Assembly: GCF_902712855.1 (NCBI RefSeq)
Contig: NZ_LR743507.1
Location: forward strand, 4,202,001 to 4,266,000
Origin: Variovorax paradoxus
GTDB taxonomy: Bacteria; Pseudomonadota; Gammaproteobacteria; Burkholderiales; Burkholderiaceae_C
DNA: 64,000 nucleotides
Reading direction: 5' to 3'
The first letter of the stretch is position 1. Each line of letters opens with the position of its first letter. The position numbers and the translations under genes are program-made. Of the stretch, positions 18,501-26,595 are shown in pieces. The notes below the pieces were generated by a model. That model was not told the DNA's origin and did no database searches. It saw only the letters and a program-made list of their open reading frames with translations.

Positions 18501-21500
18501 GGCGAGCTTCGCCGTGATGGCACGTCTACCCCATACCGCTTTCAGCCACCATGATTCGTTCGCTTGAGACCAGCTCGAAAGGAGCTCAGCGCCATTGAGC
18601 TTCGCCAGCGGCGGCATCCACCCGGGACCGACGCTCTCCCAGTGCGCGGCCCGCGCGGTGCCGTGCTTCACCAGCGCCTGGAGGCGCGCATGCGTCGCGG
18701 GGTCATGAGCCTGACGTGCCACTGCAATGGGTACCCTGGGTGCCGCGAGCAGCATGTCGGCGAGCGCGTCCGCGTGCGCAAAGGTATCTATGCTCGCCCC
18801 AGCCAGGCTCTGCCCGAGGAGGGGCTCGAGGCCTTGTGCTTTGGCATGGAAGACCGCGGCCACGCGGGCGAGGTCCTGGCAGGCGACAAGAAGATCGTCT
18901 CCCCAGGTAGGGCTCCATTGCGTCATGCCGATGAGGCTGAGCGGGTGGCCGTTCAATCCGCCGATGGCCCCGGCAAGGGTGGCCATGCTGCGCGACGTTT
19001 CCCTGAGCCTGTCGAGCTCGTCGCGCTTGTGCGTCATGGCGTCGGCCCACGGCATCGAGGACGGCTGCTGCCCACTATTGCCAATACAGGTGCCGATGGC
19101 ATCGAAGACCGTGAGACCGTTGGGATAGGCCTGATGCAACGAGCCGACGAGCCCGTTCAGTTCCTGGCGTAATTGCCCGAGGCGCTCGGCCTCCCGAGAC
19201 CAATCATCGGCCGTGCGCTGGCCGGCCATGTCCAGCGCACTGCCCAATTGCTGCAAGACCTCCGACTTCTTCGACTTCGAGGAGTGAAGCTCCAGGCAGA
19301 ACGGCCCCAGCCCGATGGCTTCGAGCCGTCGATGGACGACCGACAGGGCCGCCATCTTTTCCGACACGAACAGGACGGTCTTTCCGCGCCCAAGCGCATG
19401 GGCGATCATGTTGGTGATGGTTTGGCTCTTGCCCGTACCCGGTGGCCCCTCGAGCACCAAGTCGCGGCCCGTGTCAACGGAACAGATGGCCTTCAGCTGC
19501 GAAGAGTCGGACAAAAGCGGTGCAAGGATGTCCTGCGGCTTGTGGCTCAGGTCCAGTTGCTCGAACTCGCCGACCTCGCCATCGCGCTCAAATGCCTGAC
19601 CCGGGCGGTCGATGAGGTGCTTCACCACGCGGTTGGCCTTCAGTTGCTCGGTGCGGTCCTGCAGGTCCTTCCACATCAGGTACTTCGTGAAAGAGAAAAG
19701 GCCCAGGTGGGCCTCCTCACGGACTTCCCAGTGCTTGATTTCAGCGACGGCAAGACGAAACGCCTGCAGCACGCGGCCCACGTCAATGCCCTTCTCGTCG
19801 TTGGGCAAGACCTCCAGCGCGGGAACACGCAGTTCGAAGTTGGCCTTGAGGAACTGCAGGAGCGTCGGATTGACGATGGCTTCGTCGTCGTGCCTCGCCA
19901 GCCGGAAACCGGAACGCACGGACTGGCGCTGGAGCGTGACAGGAACCAGAAGAATCGGAGCGAGGTTCCGGCGCTCAGACTTCTCGTCTTCCGTCCACCT
20001 CAACAGGCCGATGGCAAGGTACAGCGTGTTGGCGCCGCCTTCTTCGAGGCCGGTGCGCGCGGCGGTATGGATGGCGAGCAGGCGTCCGTCCAGTTCGTCC
20101 GCTTTCACTTCGGCAAGCAAATCTCTGTTCGCCAGCGCCTCAAGCGCCATGTCATCCAGCGGCGAACTGCCACTGCGGCCGGCGTGGACTTCAGCCATGC
20201 GCGGGTCAGCGCCCTCCATGATGCCGGGCAGCGGCCGGACCTTGAAGTCTTTGCCATCAGCCAAAACATCTTCAAGGCGCGCCAGATCAGGCGCAACGAG
20301 CTTCAGGGTCGTCTTCGTGGCCTTGAAGTTCAGGAGCTTGTTGCGCAGCGTCAAGTCCAGAAGGCGGGCTTTCCACTTCGACAGGCGCCCCTCCGGCGTG
20401 TCGTCAAAGGACAAGTCCAGCGGGGTGATCGCGGCCACGTCCAGATCGGGTAGCCGCGGGGTCGGTTCGATGCCAACCGGCGGTCCCTCCTCTTCGCTTT
20501 CTGCTCGCCGGACTTGCGTCGCCCTGGAAGGCAGCGGTTTGATCTGGACTTGGCGCGCGCGGTGAATGTCCACTGCGTACCGGAACGACTCCTCGTCAAG
20601 CAGGTGTCCACTACCCTGCTCCATAGCAATCCGCAAAGTGGGACGGTGGTTGTGATGCAGCGCAATGCCCGTGGTTTCGAAGACGAGAAGCTCCCCGCTG
20701 TCGACACGCTTACGCACAGCCTGTACGTCATCGGTCAGGGGGTCTGCGAAGCACGCCTGGTGCAGCCACACACCGACCCACGCATGGCCCTCTTTGACCA
20801 AGACCACGGGTCGCAGACCGGCCTGCTCAAAGCACGATGCGAAAAGCATGGCCAGGTCGAGGCAGGTGGCGACGCCGGTTTCGAGGATGCGGTCCGACGT
20901 GCGAATCTTCTGGCCGTCGGCTCCGAACGATGCGGGAGGCTCCGAGTAGTGCAGCCCGGCGGCCGCAATGGTGCTATAGACGGCAGATATCTGCTTCCAG
21001 ACCACATCCCGGCTTTTGGACTGGTAGCCGTTCATCGACAGCTCGTTGTGGGCCTCCCGCAGGAGTACAGATGCCTTGTGTAGCAGCACATCGATGGCCG
21101 GATTGTTCGGCGTGCAGAAGGCCGCGAGCAGTTCCGGCAGCGCGCGGGTGCCTGCCCATTGGTCATAGGCAAGGATCTCAACCGCTTGGGTATTGCGCGT
21201 CAGCTCCGTGTTGCCCGCCGTCACCGCTACAGTAATCGTTGCCTGAGCGGCTTCAGAAAGCTCGGCCAGAAAGGTATGGTCCGGGCGCAGGTCGAGCGGC
21301 GAAATTCGGCGCGACTCACCGGGTGCCAAACGGTCGAACCGCAGTCTGGTCCCTTCGGCAAACCGCGGATTGCAGCTCACAAGCACCTCCAAGCCTTCGA
21401 GAGCCTCCGGTCCATTGTTGGTCAGTCGCAGGGACCGTATGACCGGCACAGCGTTCTGAATCGAGGCATACCCCAGGGTTCCATCCGCTTCGATGTCAAT

Positions 21501-21584
21501 GAGGACTGCTTCCAGCGGAACGCTTGGCTCCATGCCTCCCTTGGACCCCATCGGCAAGGCTTCATCGTTTTCCAGGACTTCCAA
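15579..21584 (-). CDS. Giant TGase-like/DUF4011/SF1 helicase/Vsr-like nuclease/DUF3320 protein, probable defence factor
   Basis: 2001 residues. Order of domains: beta-rich N terminus (about 20-140); transglutaminase-like fold with a possible Cys241-His267-Asp281 triad; DUF4011 (about 400-700, KWKARLLDLTLRNKLLNF at 403-420); UPF1-like SF1 helicase with Walker A GPPGTGKS (713-720), DEAS (1359-1362), GDPKQLPP (1383-1390), WHYRSRHE (1433-1440), VQGDERD (about 1557) and NVAISRARE (1596-1604); Vsr/DUF559-like endonuclease (about 1655-1745; Asp1686, Glu1703, Asp1705); acidic linker; DUF3320 (about 1840-1890). This matches the DUF4011-helicase-Vsr architecture catalogued as the single-gene defence system Hhe. 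The TTG start at 21584 has GGAGG 8 bases upstream. Gene-poor flanks and less GC-rich DNA suggest transfer. Confidence 0.9.
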   Translation of the reverse strand: MEVLENDEALPMGSKGGMEPSVPLEAVLIDIEADGTLGYASIQNAVPVIRSLRLTNNGPEALEGLEVLVSCNPRFAEGTRLRFDRLAPGESRRISPLDLRPDHTFLAELSEAAQATITVAVTAGNTELTRNTQAVEILAYDQWAGTRALPELLAAFCTPNNPAIDVLLHKASVLLREAHNELSMNGYQSKSRDVVWKQISAVYSTIAAAGLHYSEPPASFGADGQKIRTSDRILETGVATCLDLAMLFASCFEQAGLRPVVLVKEGHAWVGVWLHQACFADPLTDDVQAVRKRVDSGELLVFETTGIALHHNHRPTLRIAMEQGSGHLLDEESFRYAVDIHRARQVQIKPLPSRATQVRRAESEEEGPPVGIEPTPRLPDLDVAAITPLDLSFDDTPEGRLSKWKARLLDLTLRNKLLNFKATKTTLKLVAPDLARLEDVLADGKDFKVRPLPGIMEGADPRMAEVHAGRSGSSPLDDMALEALANRDLLAEVKADELDGRLLAIHTAARTGLEEGGANTLYLAIGLLRWTEDEKSERRNLAPILLVPVTLQRQSVRSGFRLARHDDEAIVNPTLLQFLKANFELRVPALEVLPNDEKGIDVGRVLQAFRLAVAEIKHWEVREEAHLGLFSFTKYLMWKDLQDRTEQLKANRVVKHLIDRPGQAFERDGEVGEFEQLDLSHKPQDILAPLLSDSSQLKAICSVDTGRDLVLEGPPGTGKSQTITNMIAHALGRGKTVLFVSEKMAALSVVHRRLEAIGLGPFCLELHSSKSKKSEVLQQLGSALDMAGQRTADDWSREAERLGQLRQELNGLVGSLHQAYPNGLTVFDAIGTCIGNSGQQPSSMPWADAMTHKRDELDRLRETSRSMATLAGAIGGLNGHPLSLIGMTQWSPTWGDDLLVACQDLARVAAVFHAKAQGLEPLLGQSLAGASIDTFAHADALADMLLAAPRVPIAVARQAHDPATHARLQALVKHGTARAAHWESVGPGWMPPLAKLNGAELLSSWSQANESWWLKAVWGRRAITAKLAAFREDKKRPSAGQVDAMLHPLMELNEEDLVLRAMHAEAQALLADAYDGLKTDWSAVAVHDDWAMQFSQAVARVAAGDDARTQALRGALQPLVAENRVALESNGKVGQTLIEFRSAWRDLRQKLEALNNAAKPIAPIAGPSNADGALERIQGVIAGWQASKQRLQAWCLWRNVRDQAVAQGLQGLVLDLEQGGIGLSEVGEHFEFSYRNWWAKKAIDVDPVLRNFASAEHERKIREFRAADASFQKLTERYLAATLAGRIPSATGVAAKANPEMGRLLRERQKQRAHMPVRQLVQAMPTLLPKLKPCLLMSPLSVSQYLDAGFSQFDLVIFDEASQIPVWDAVGVIARGKQLVVVGDPKQLPPTNFFNKSSESDDEGFGDDARVEDLESILDECLGAGMNKLSLKWHYRSRHESLITFSNHRYYDDSLVTFPSPVTDDLAVKFQRVTGVYDRGGSRTNRAEAEAVVAGIEEHFLNPKKRDLTLGVVTFNQTQQSLIDTLLDARRRANSDLDRAIAAQTREKLFVKNLENVQGDERDVIFFSITYGPDAAGKTTMNFGPLNGEGGHRRLNVAISRAREAVVIYSSLMPEQIDLARVRAAGVRDLKHYLEFAIRGARALVEQSSPTGLDPESPFELAVIKVLREMGWIVHPQVGCSGYRIDMAVVDSRAPGRYLVGIECDGRAYHSGATARDRDRLRQLVLEGLGWRIHRIWSTDWWVNPEGEVQKISALLQSLVTKEEDEDDGEALDDSPPEPPLDMGVADTTPEPGSAAEAPVTSPLAAQVTTAGSQSRSLQIYAPAAVGPGDPLAFYEPQSRRQLSDQLQRVVEAEGPIPESALLKRVARAWGLERTGARIVERLRSLIPANLPRTEEGHETFYWPATVEPRTWNEFRIADASESSKRHITEVCVEEVAALVLHVVREAGRPARSDTARAVCRLVGMARTPADAERRVLDAVDALVAAKRLSDSGSLRIYEGD

Positions 21585-22026
21585 CTCTCACTCCTCCAGA
21601 GGAAAAGCCATTTTGCGCCGATGCAGCGAGTCTTGGTTCACACGTTCGGGTTAACCAACGGAGTTATCGGCAATGCAGAAGCGGAAAGTCGTGAGGGGCC
21701 AACCGCGAAACCCTTCTCGGTCGAGGACTGCCCACCTCGGGTGGCATGCAGCCGTTCAAGCCCCAACTGCGAGAAATCGCGCTGCAGTCTGAAGCGGGCA
21801 TCTCATTCGAAACTTAAACGTCCGCTCTTGACTGATAGTACCGACCCACCTCGCCAGCGCCAACAACGGCATCGTTGCAAAGCAGATGCTTGTATTGCCC
21901 GCCGACGATCGGCCTTGAGCACGTAGCGGCCCTCAAGGCCTGCTCCGCAAGCTTCAATCGACCCGGATTCCCTTCACCACGAAGACTCTAGGCGGGCCAC
22001 GAAATCCGCAGCCCGCAAACCAGCCA
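21585..22026. other. 442-bp gene-poor stretch upstream of the helicase gene
   Basis: It holds no convincing coding region on either strand: the open frames here have unrelated composition and no ribosome-binding sites. It looks less GC-rich than the surroundings. It must contain the promoter of the reverse-strand helicase gene and the 3' region of the small reverse-strand gene ending at 22027. I saw no clear terminator. Confidence 0.6.
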
Positions 22027-22296
22027 CTAACCGCCGGTTTCAGGCGCCCCACATCGCGCCTTCTCGTTCTTCTGAAACAGCGCCCCAGCCTTGCGCGCCA
22101 GTTCAGCCGCAAGCCAGAGCAGGTTGTTCAGTTGCCGAGGTCCATCACCGCTGCACCAATCGATGTCTTCCCCATGGCAAACCCACAGTAGAGCTTCGAG
22201 CTGAGAGAGGGTGTTTTCGAGAAGATCCGCCGGGTCTTGGGCGTTGTCTTCGCAAGCTACCGGCGTAGTTGGCCGGGCTATAGTCTTGGTAGCCAT
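22027..22296 (-). CDS. Small 89-residue protein of unknown function
   Basis: A short soluble protein starting MATKTIARP, with an AAAGGA site about 10 bases before the ATG. Its core (about residues 25-75) is predicted helical, with a conserved-looking pattern of Leu/Trp residues (LSQLEALLWVCHGEDID, then LLWLAAELARKAG), recalling the small DUF3077-like proteins of pseudomonads; that similarity is from memory of pattern only. The longer in-frame extension upstream to 22554 has no coding character. A GC-rich hairpin at 22338-22370 lies in its leader. It sits on the helicase island and may have arrived with it. Confidence 0.6.
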   Translation of the reverse strand: MATKTIARPTTPVACEDNAQDPADLLENTLSQLEALLWVCHGEDIDWCSGDGPRQLNNLLWLAAELARKAGALFQKNEKARCGAPETGG

Positions 22297-22680
22297 TTTT
22301 GTGCGGTCCTTTAGAGGGTGTTGCACGAACTTGGTTAGACGGTCGGGGTGCTGATAACGCCCCGGCCGTCGCCTTTGATACCTCGCATCTGCATCGCTGC
22401 TTTCGCACCGACAACCTGCCGCGAGGCAAGCAGCCTTCGAACATTTCAGTGGCTGTGTGTGTTGCGCCTTTCCTTGTTCCCTTGGTGGGGTGTTGAGTGA
22501 CAGGGGCATCCACTCTAGGCAAGAACCCGGCGAGATCACGGCTTCATGCGGCATGAAGTCGCGCCGACCGCCAACAAATGCAACTTCCGCAGCGGCGCTG
22601 AACGCTCACGCTGTAAGGGGGTGGCTTTCGCAGCGAATGCAGCAAAGCGAAAAGCCGCCGCCTGTGCTGCAATCCGCCCC
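22297..22680. other. Leader of the small gene plus gene-free stretch
   Basis: No coding region is supported between the small reverse-strand gene and the glycosylase gene at 22681. The only clear structure is an 11-bp stem: GACGGTCGGGG at 22338-22348 pairs with CCCCGGCCGTC at 22360-22370 (one G-U pair), loop 11 nt. It lies about 42 bases upstream of the small gene's start on the reverse strand and could be a translation-control hairpin or an attenuator. It lacks the T run of a terminator. Confidence 0.55.
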
Positions 22681-23772
22681 ATGGCTGACCCGACCCTCGA
22701 CGACCTGCGCCGCTATGCGGTGGCGCGCACGCTCTTCAAGCCGACCACGCTGCCCGCGGCGATCCGCCAACTCGGCTTTGTGCAGGCCGACCCGATCCGA
22801 GCCCCTGCACGCGCACAAGACCTGACGCTGCGCCACCGCGTGAAGGACTACCACGCGGGCGATCTCGAAAGCCGCTACACCCGCCTCGCCGTGGAAGAGG
22901 ACTGCCTGGTCAACTACGGCTTCCTGCCGCGCGAGCACCTGGCGCTGATGCATCCGCGCGAAGCCAAGCTTGCATGGGACGCCGACACGCGGCGCAAGGC
23001 GGCCGACGTGCTCGCCTACGTGCAGGAGCACGGCCCGGTGCATCCGCGGCAGGTGGAGCAGCACTTCGCGCACGGGCGCATCAAGAACTACTGGGGCGGC
23101 TCCAGCAACGCGACCACGCATCTGCTCGACGGCATGCACTACCGCGGCATGCTGCGCGTGGTGCGGCGCGACAGCGGCACGCGCGTCTACGAGGCGGTGA
23201 CGCACGAGCCCGCCGACGACAGCCCCGCCGGGCGCGCGCTTCGCGCGGCTGCGCTCATCGAACTGGTGGTGCGCAAATACGCGCCGCTGCCGGCTTCGAG
23301 CCTCACCTACCTCGTGCGCCTGCTCGGCTACGGCGCGCCGCATCTCGCAGCACAGACGCAGGCGGCGTTGCACATCGCGCGCGACGAACTCGCGAGCTGC
23401 AGCATCGACGGCACGACCTGGTATTGGCCGGCCGACGAGAACCCGGCCTCGCGCCGCCATGCGCCCGACGACGAAGTGCGCCTGCTCGCACCTTTCGATC
23501 CGGTGGTGTGGGATCGCCGCCGCTTCGAGTTGCTCTGGGGCTGGACGTACAAGTTCGAGGCCTACACGCCCGCGCCCAAACGCCAGTTCGGCTACTACGC
23601 GTTGCCGATGCTCATGCACGACCGCGTGATCGGCTGGGCCAATGTGAGCGCGCCCGAGGGCAGGCTGCAGCCGGCCTTCGGCTATGCCGGCAAGAGGCCG
23701 CGCGATGCGGCCTTCCGCGCGGCGCTCGACGACGAACTGCAGCGCATGACGCAGTTTCTCGGCGGACGCTGA
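22681..23772 (+). CDS. YcaQ/AlkZ-like DNA glycosylase (winged-helix HTH_42 family)
   Basis: A 363-residue member of the HTH_42 family, which contains YcaQ/AlkX and AlkZ glycosylases that excise alkylated bases and unhook interstrand crosslinks. The catalytic Q-x-D motif is visible near the N terminus (FVQADPIR, Gln35 and Asp37), the version used by YcaQ-type enzymes, followed by the conserved ARAQDLTLRHRV. Tandem winged-helix repeats occupy the middle and a beta-barrel-like C-terminal part ends ELQRMTQFLGG. The start at 22681 puts the motif at the family's usual place; an in-frame extension to 22546 would add unrelated residues. It stands alone. Confidence 0.88.
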   Translation: MADPTLDDLRRYAVARTLFKPTTLPAAIRQLGFVQADPIRAPARAQDLTLRHRVKDYHAGDLESRYTRLAVEEDCLVNYGFLPREHLALMHPREAKLAWDADTRRKAADVLAYVQEHGPVHPRQVEQHFAHGRIKNYWGGSSNATTHLLDGMHYRGMLRVVRRDSGTRVYEAVTHEPADDSPAGRALRAAALIELVVRKYAPLPASSLTYLVRLLGYGAPHLAAQTQAALHIARDELASCSIDGTTWYWPADENPASRRHAPDDEVRLLAPFDPVVWDRRRFELLWGWTYKFEAYTPAPKRQFGYYALPMLMHDRVIGWANVSAPEGRLQPAFGYAGKRPRDAAFRAALDDELQRMTQFLGGR

Positions 23773-23784
23773 TGCCTTTCTTTC

Positions 23785-23790
23785 TATAAT
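23785..23790 (+). promoter_or_regulatory. Candidate -10 element of the TonB-receptor transcript
   Basis: A perfect TATAAT lies 13 bp past the glycosylase stop and about 246 bp before the receptor ATG. No good -35 is visible at the expected distance. If used, the transcript would carry a roughly 240-nt leader with several hairpins. Confidence 0.45.
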
Positions 23791-23807
23791 CGCGCCGCTC
23801 AGCCAGC

Positions 23808-23868
23808 CGCCCGCAACGGGCGCGCAAGCCGTCTTCGAAGGAACGAAGACCGCAGCCGCAACGGCTGC
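23808..23868 (+). promoter_or_regulatory. Leader with three consecutive perfect hairpins before TonB receptor
   Basis: Three perfect stem-loops follow each other. First, CGCCCG/CGGGCG with loop CAA (23808-23822). Second, GTCTTCG/CGAAGAC with loop AAGGAA (23831-23850). Third, GCAGCCG/CGGCTGC with loop CAA (23852-23868). A possible fourth pairs ACCGGC at 23901 with GCCGGT at about 23926. A GGA in a hairpin loop is the CsrA/RsmA recognition form. No known riboswitch consensus was recognised. It could be a structured 5' leader or a small RNA. Confidence 0.5.
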
Positions 23869-24035
23869 CCGCGACGACGCAACAAGAACCCATAAAACCC
23901 ACCGGCAGCCAGCCCGAAGCGAGCCGCCGGTTGCGCTCGTCCGGATTGAAACGGATCAGAGAAGCCATGGCACGCCCGCACCGGGCGCATGCCTCAGCCA
24001 CTCCCCTCAAACGCAGGACACAGGAGAAGCTGCAC

Positions 24036-26237
24036 ATGACATCGAAGAAGCATCGCCGCCCGGCTGGACGCCCCACCTGGCGCCTTTCGCATACCCGCCG
24101 CGCCACGCTCGCGGCCACCGCCGTGGCGCTGAGCGCCGCCGTACCGGGCGCCTACGCCGACGAGAAGGACGAAGCGGGCGAGCCCCGCCGCGCCCTGCCC
24201 ACGGTCACCGTATCGGGTGACGCCGGAGAAACCGCGACCGGCCCGGTGACGGGCTTCGTCGCCAGGCGCGGCGGCACCGCCACCAAGACCGACACGCCAT
24301 TGATCGAAACGCCGCAGGCCATCTCGGTGGTCACGCGCGACCAGATGGAGGCACAGAGCGCGCTCACGCTGCGCGAAACCACCAACTACACAGCCGGCGT
24401 GGTGTCGAGCTACTTCGACAGCCGCGTCGACTCGTTCAAGGTGCGCGGCGGCGACGCGATCCAGTATCTCGACGGGCTGCAGCGCAGCTACGGCACCTAC
24501 AACACCACGCGGGCCGATCCATACACGCTGGAGCGCGTCGAGCTGCTGCGCGGGCCTTCCTCGGTGCTCTACGGCCAAGGGGGCATCGGCGGTGTGCTGA
24601 ACCTGGTGTCGAAGAGGCCGCAGCCCGAGCTGCAGCGCGAAGTGCAGGTGCAGGCGGGCAGCCACAACCGCAAGCAGGTCGCGGCCGACTTCACCGGGCC
24701 GCTGGACGCCGAAGGCAAGTGGCTCTATCGATTGGTGGCCGTGAACCGCGACAGCGGCACGCAGGTCGACCACGTGCCCGACGACCGCATCCTGCTCGCG
24801 CCCTCGCTCACCTGGCGCCCGAGCGCCGACACCTCGCTGACGCTGCAGGCGCTGTACCAGAAGGACAAGAGCGGCTCGCTCATCGGCTTCTTCCCGTGGC
24901 AGGGCACGCTGCTGCCGTCGCTCTACGGGCAGATTCCCACCTCGACCTTCACCGGCGAGCCCGGCTTCGACCGCTACGACACGCGCAACACCTCGCTGGG
25001 CTACCTGTTCAGCCACCGCTTCAACGACACCTGGACCTTCAGGCAGAACCTGCGCTCGACCGAGAGCAAGGTGCTCTACAACTCCTCCTACACCAGCTTC
25101 ACTGCCGACCGGCTCACCGGGCGCCCGGCGCGACCGGTGTTCAACGCAGACCAGCGCACCATCGAGCGCGACCTGATCGTGCAGCTCAACGGCGGCAAGA
25201 TGGTGCTGCTGGACAACCAGGCCGAGGCGCACTTCAAGACCGGCGCGGTGGACCACACGCTGCTCGTCGGCGCGGACTTCCAGCGCAACGAGACCTCGCA
25301 GTCCACCGGCCGCGGCAGCGCGGGCGCACTCGACGTGTACGCGCCGGTGTATGGCAACTACACGCCGCCCGCCTTCCTCACGCGGCAGCCCTCGGTGCTG
25401 CAGAAGCAGGCCGGCATCTACGTGCAGGACCAGGTCAAGTACGGCCGCTGGATCGGCCTGCTGGGCCTGCGCCACGACAAGGCCACCACCGACACCGAAG
25501 GCCGCCCCGCCGCTGCCGCCGACGACAAGGCCACCACCAAGCGCGCCGGCCTCGTCTACCTGGCCGACGGCGGCTGGGCGCCCTACCTGAGCTATGCCGA
25601 ATCGTTCCTGCCGCTGGGCGGCGTGGACGTGAACAACACGCCCTTCAAGCCGCAGCGCGGCAAGCAATGGGAAGCCGGCGTGAAGTGGGAGCCCGAAGGC
25701 CAGCGTACCTCGCTCATGGCGGCGGTGTACGACCTGCGCGACACCAACCGCAAGACCACCGACCCGACCAACCCGCTCAACAGCATCCAGCTCGGCGAGG
25801 TGCACGTGAAGGGGCTGGAGCTCGAATACAAGGGCAGCATCGGGCGCGACTGGGACTGGATCGCCTCGTACGCCTACACCGACGCGCGCGTTTCGCGCAG
25901 CAACGGCACCGACCTGGGCAAGCGCATCTCGGGCGTGCCGAAGCACACGGCCTCGGCCTGGCTGATGCGGCGCTTCTCCATCGGCGGCGTGCCCGGCTTC
26001 TCGGTGGGCGGCGGCGTGCGCTACCTGGGCAAGTCGTGGGACGGCATGGACGCCAACCCGGTGCCCTCGGTGACACTGCTGGACGCGATGTTCGCGTGGG
26101 ACAACGGCCCGCTGCGCCTCGCGCTCAACGTAGGCAACCTGACCGACAAGGTGCAGCTCACCACCTGCCTGGCGCGCGGCGACTGCTTCTACGGCCAGCG
26201 CCGTACCGTGACTGCGACGGCCACGTATCGCTTCTGA
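24036..26237 (+). CDS. TonB-dependent siderophore receptor
   Basis: A 733-residue outer-membrane receptor. The signal region spans about 1-43, with a long basic N terminus before the hydrophobic core. The plug domain follows (about 85-200; TDTPLIETPQAISVVTRDQM, then VELLRGPSSVLYGQGGIGG), then a beta-barrel ending in the aromatic C-terminal residue (TATYRF). The plug motif SVVTRDQM is typical of FhuA/FoxA-type hydroxamate siderophore receptors, so iron uptake via TonB is the likely role. CAGGAGAAG precedes the start at 24036. No Fur box was recognised by eye. The upstream leader with stacked hairpins (23808-23868) suggests post-transcriptional control. Confidence 0.93.
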   Translation: MTSKKHRRPAGRPTWRLSHTRRATLAATAVALSAAVPGAYADEKDEAGEPRRALPTVTVSGDAGETATGPVTGFVARRGGTATKTDTPLIETPQAISVVTRDQMEAQSALTLRETTNYTAGVVSSYFDSRVDSFKVRGGDAIQYLDGLQRSYGTYNTTRADPYTLERVELLRGPSSVLYGQGGIGGVLNLVSKRPQPELQREVQVQAGSHNRKQVAADFTGPLDAEGKWLYRLVAVNRDSGTQVDHVPDDRILLAPSLTWRPSADTSLTLQALYQKDKSGSLIGFFPWQGTLLPSLYGQIPTSTFTGEPGFDRYDTRNTSLGYLFSHRFNDTWTFRQNLRSTESKVLYNSSYTSFTADRLTGRPARPVFNADQRTIERDLIVQLNGGKMVLLDNQAEAHFKTGAVDHTLLVGADFQRNETSQSTGRGSAGALDVYAPVYGNYTPPAFLTRQPSVLQKQAGIYVQDQVKYGRWIGLLGLRHDKATTDTEGRPAAAADDKATTKRAGLVYLADGGWAPYLSYAESFLPLGGVDVNNTPFKPQRGKQWEAGVKWEPEGQRTSLMAAVYDLRDTNRKTTDPTNPLNSIQLGEVHVKGLELEYKGSIGRDWDWIASYAYTDARVSRSNGTDLGKRISGVPKHTASAWLMRRFSIGGVPGFSVGGGVRYLGKSWDGMDANPVPSVTLLDAMFAWDNGPLRLALNVGNLTDKVQLTTCLARGDCFYGQRRTVTATATYRF

Positions 26238-26337
26238 AGAAAATCCCCGCTCGGGCGAAGGTCTGCCGCGCGGGCGACAGGCCGGTGCCCCGACGGGCTC
26301 CTAGAATCGCCCCGCTGTCCGGTTCGCCGGACGGCAA

Positions 26338-26492
26338 GCGTTCTCAGGGCGGGGTGAAACTCCCCACCGGCGGTGATGGCGGCGAAAGCTGCACAAGCCC
26401 GCGAGCGCCTGGAGCCCGCAAAGGGTTCCGGGGTCAGCAGATTTCGGTGCGATTCCGAAGCCGACGGTCACAGTCCGGATGAAAGAGAGCGC
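26338..26492 (+). promoter_or_regulatory. FMN riboswitch (RFN element)
   Basis: The hallmark RFN sequences are all present in order: TTCTCAGGGCGGGGTGAAA, then CCCACCGGCGGTGATGG, AAGCCCGCGAGC, GGTCAGCAGATTTCGGTG and GCCGACGGTCACAGTCCGGA. The closing P1 stem pairs GCGTTCTC (26338-26345) with GAGAGCGC (26485-26492). It precedes ribH by 103 bp. There is no hairpin with a T run between, so control by translation initiation or Rho is more likely than intrinsic termination. A TAGAAT at 26312-26317 may be the -10. Confidence 0.96.
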
Positions 26493-26595
26493 GAAATGCG
26501 GGTCGGCCCGCGTGCTTTGCCATGGTGCCAGGCGCGTGAGCGGGCCCGTGGTTTCGTGCGCCCTGATTCAGGAAACCTGCTTCCAGAGGCACACC

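Noticed and set aside
16455..20453. Several forward-strand frames across the giant helicase gene
   Set aside because: They lie antisense to conserved helicase and nuclease motifs, have no ribosome-binding sites and match no family.
22297..22554. N-terminal extension of the small reverse-strand gene to 22554
   Set aside because: The extension is basic and non-conserved in character, while an internal ATG at 22296 has a good ribosome-binding site.
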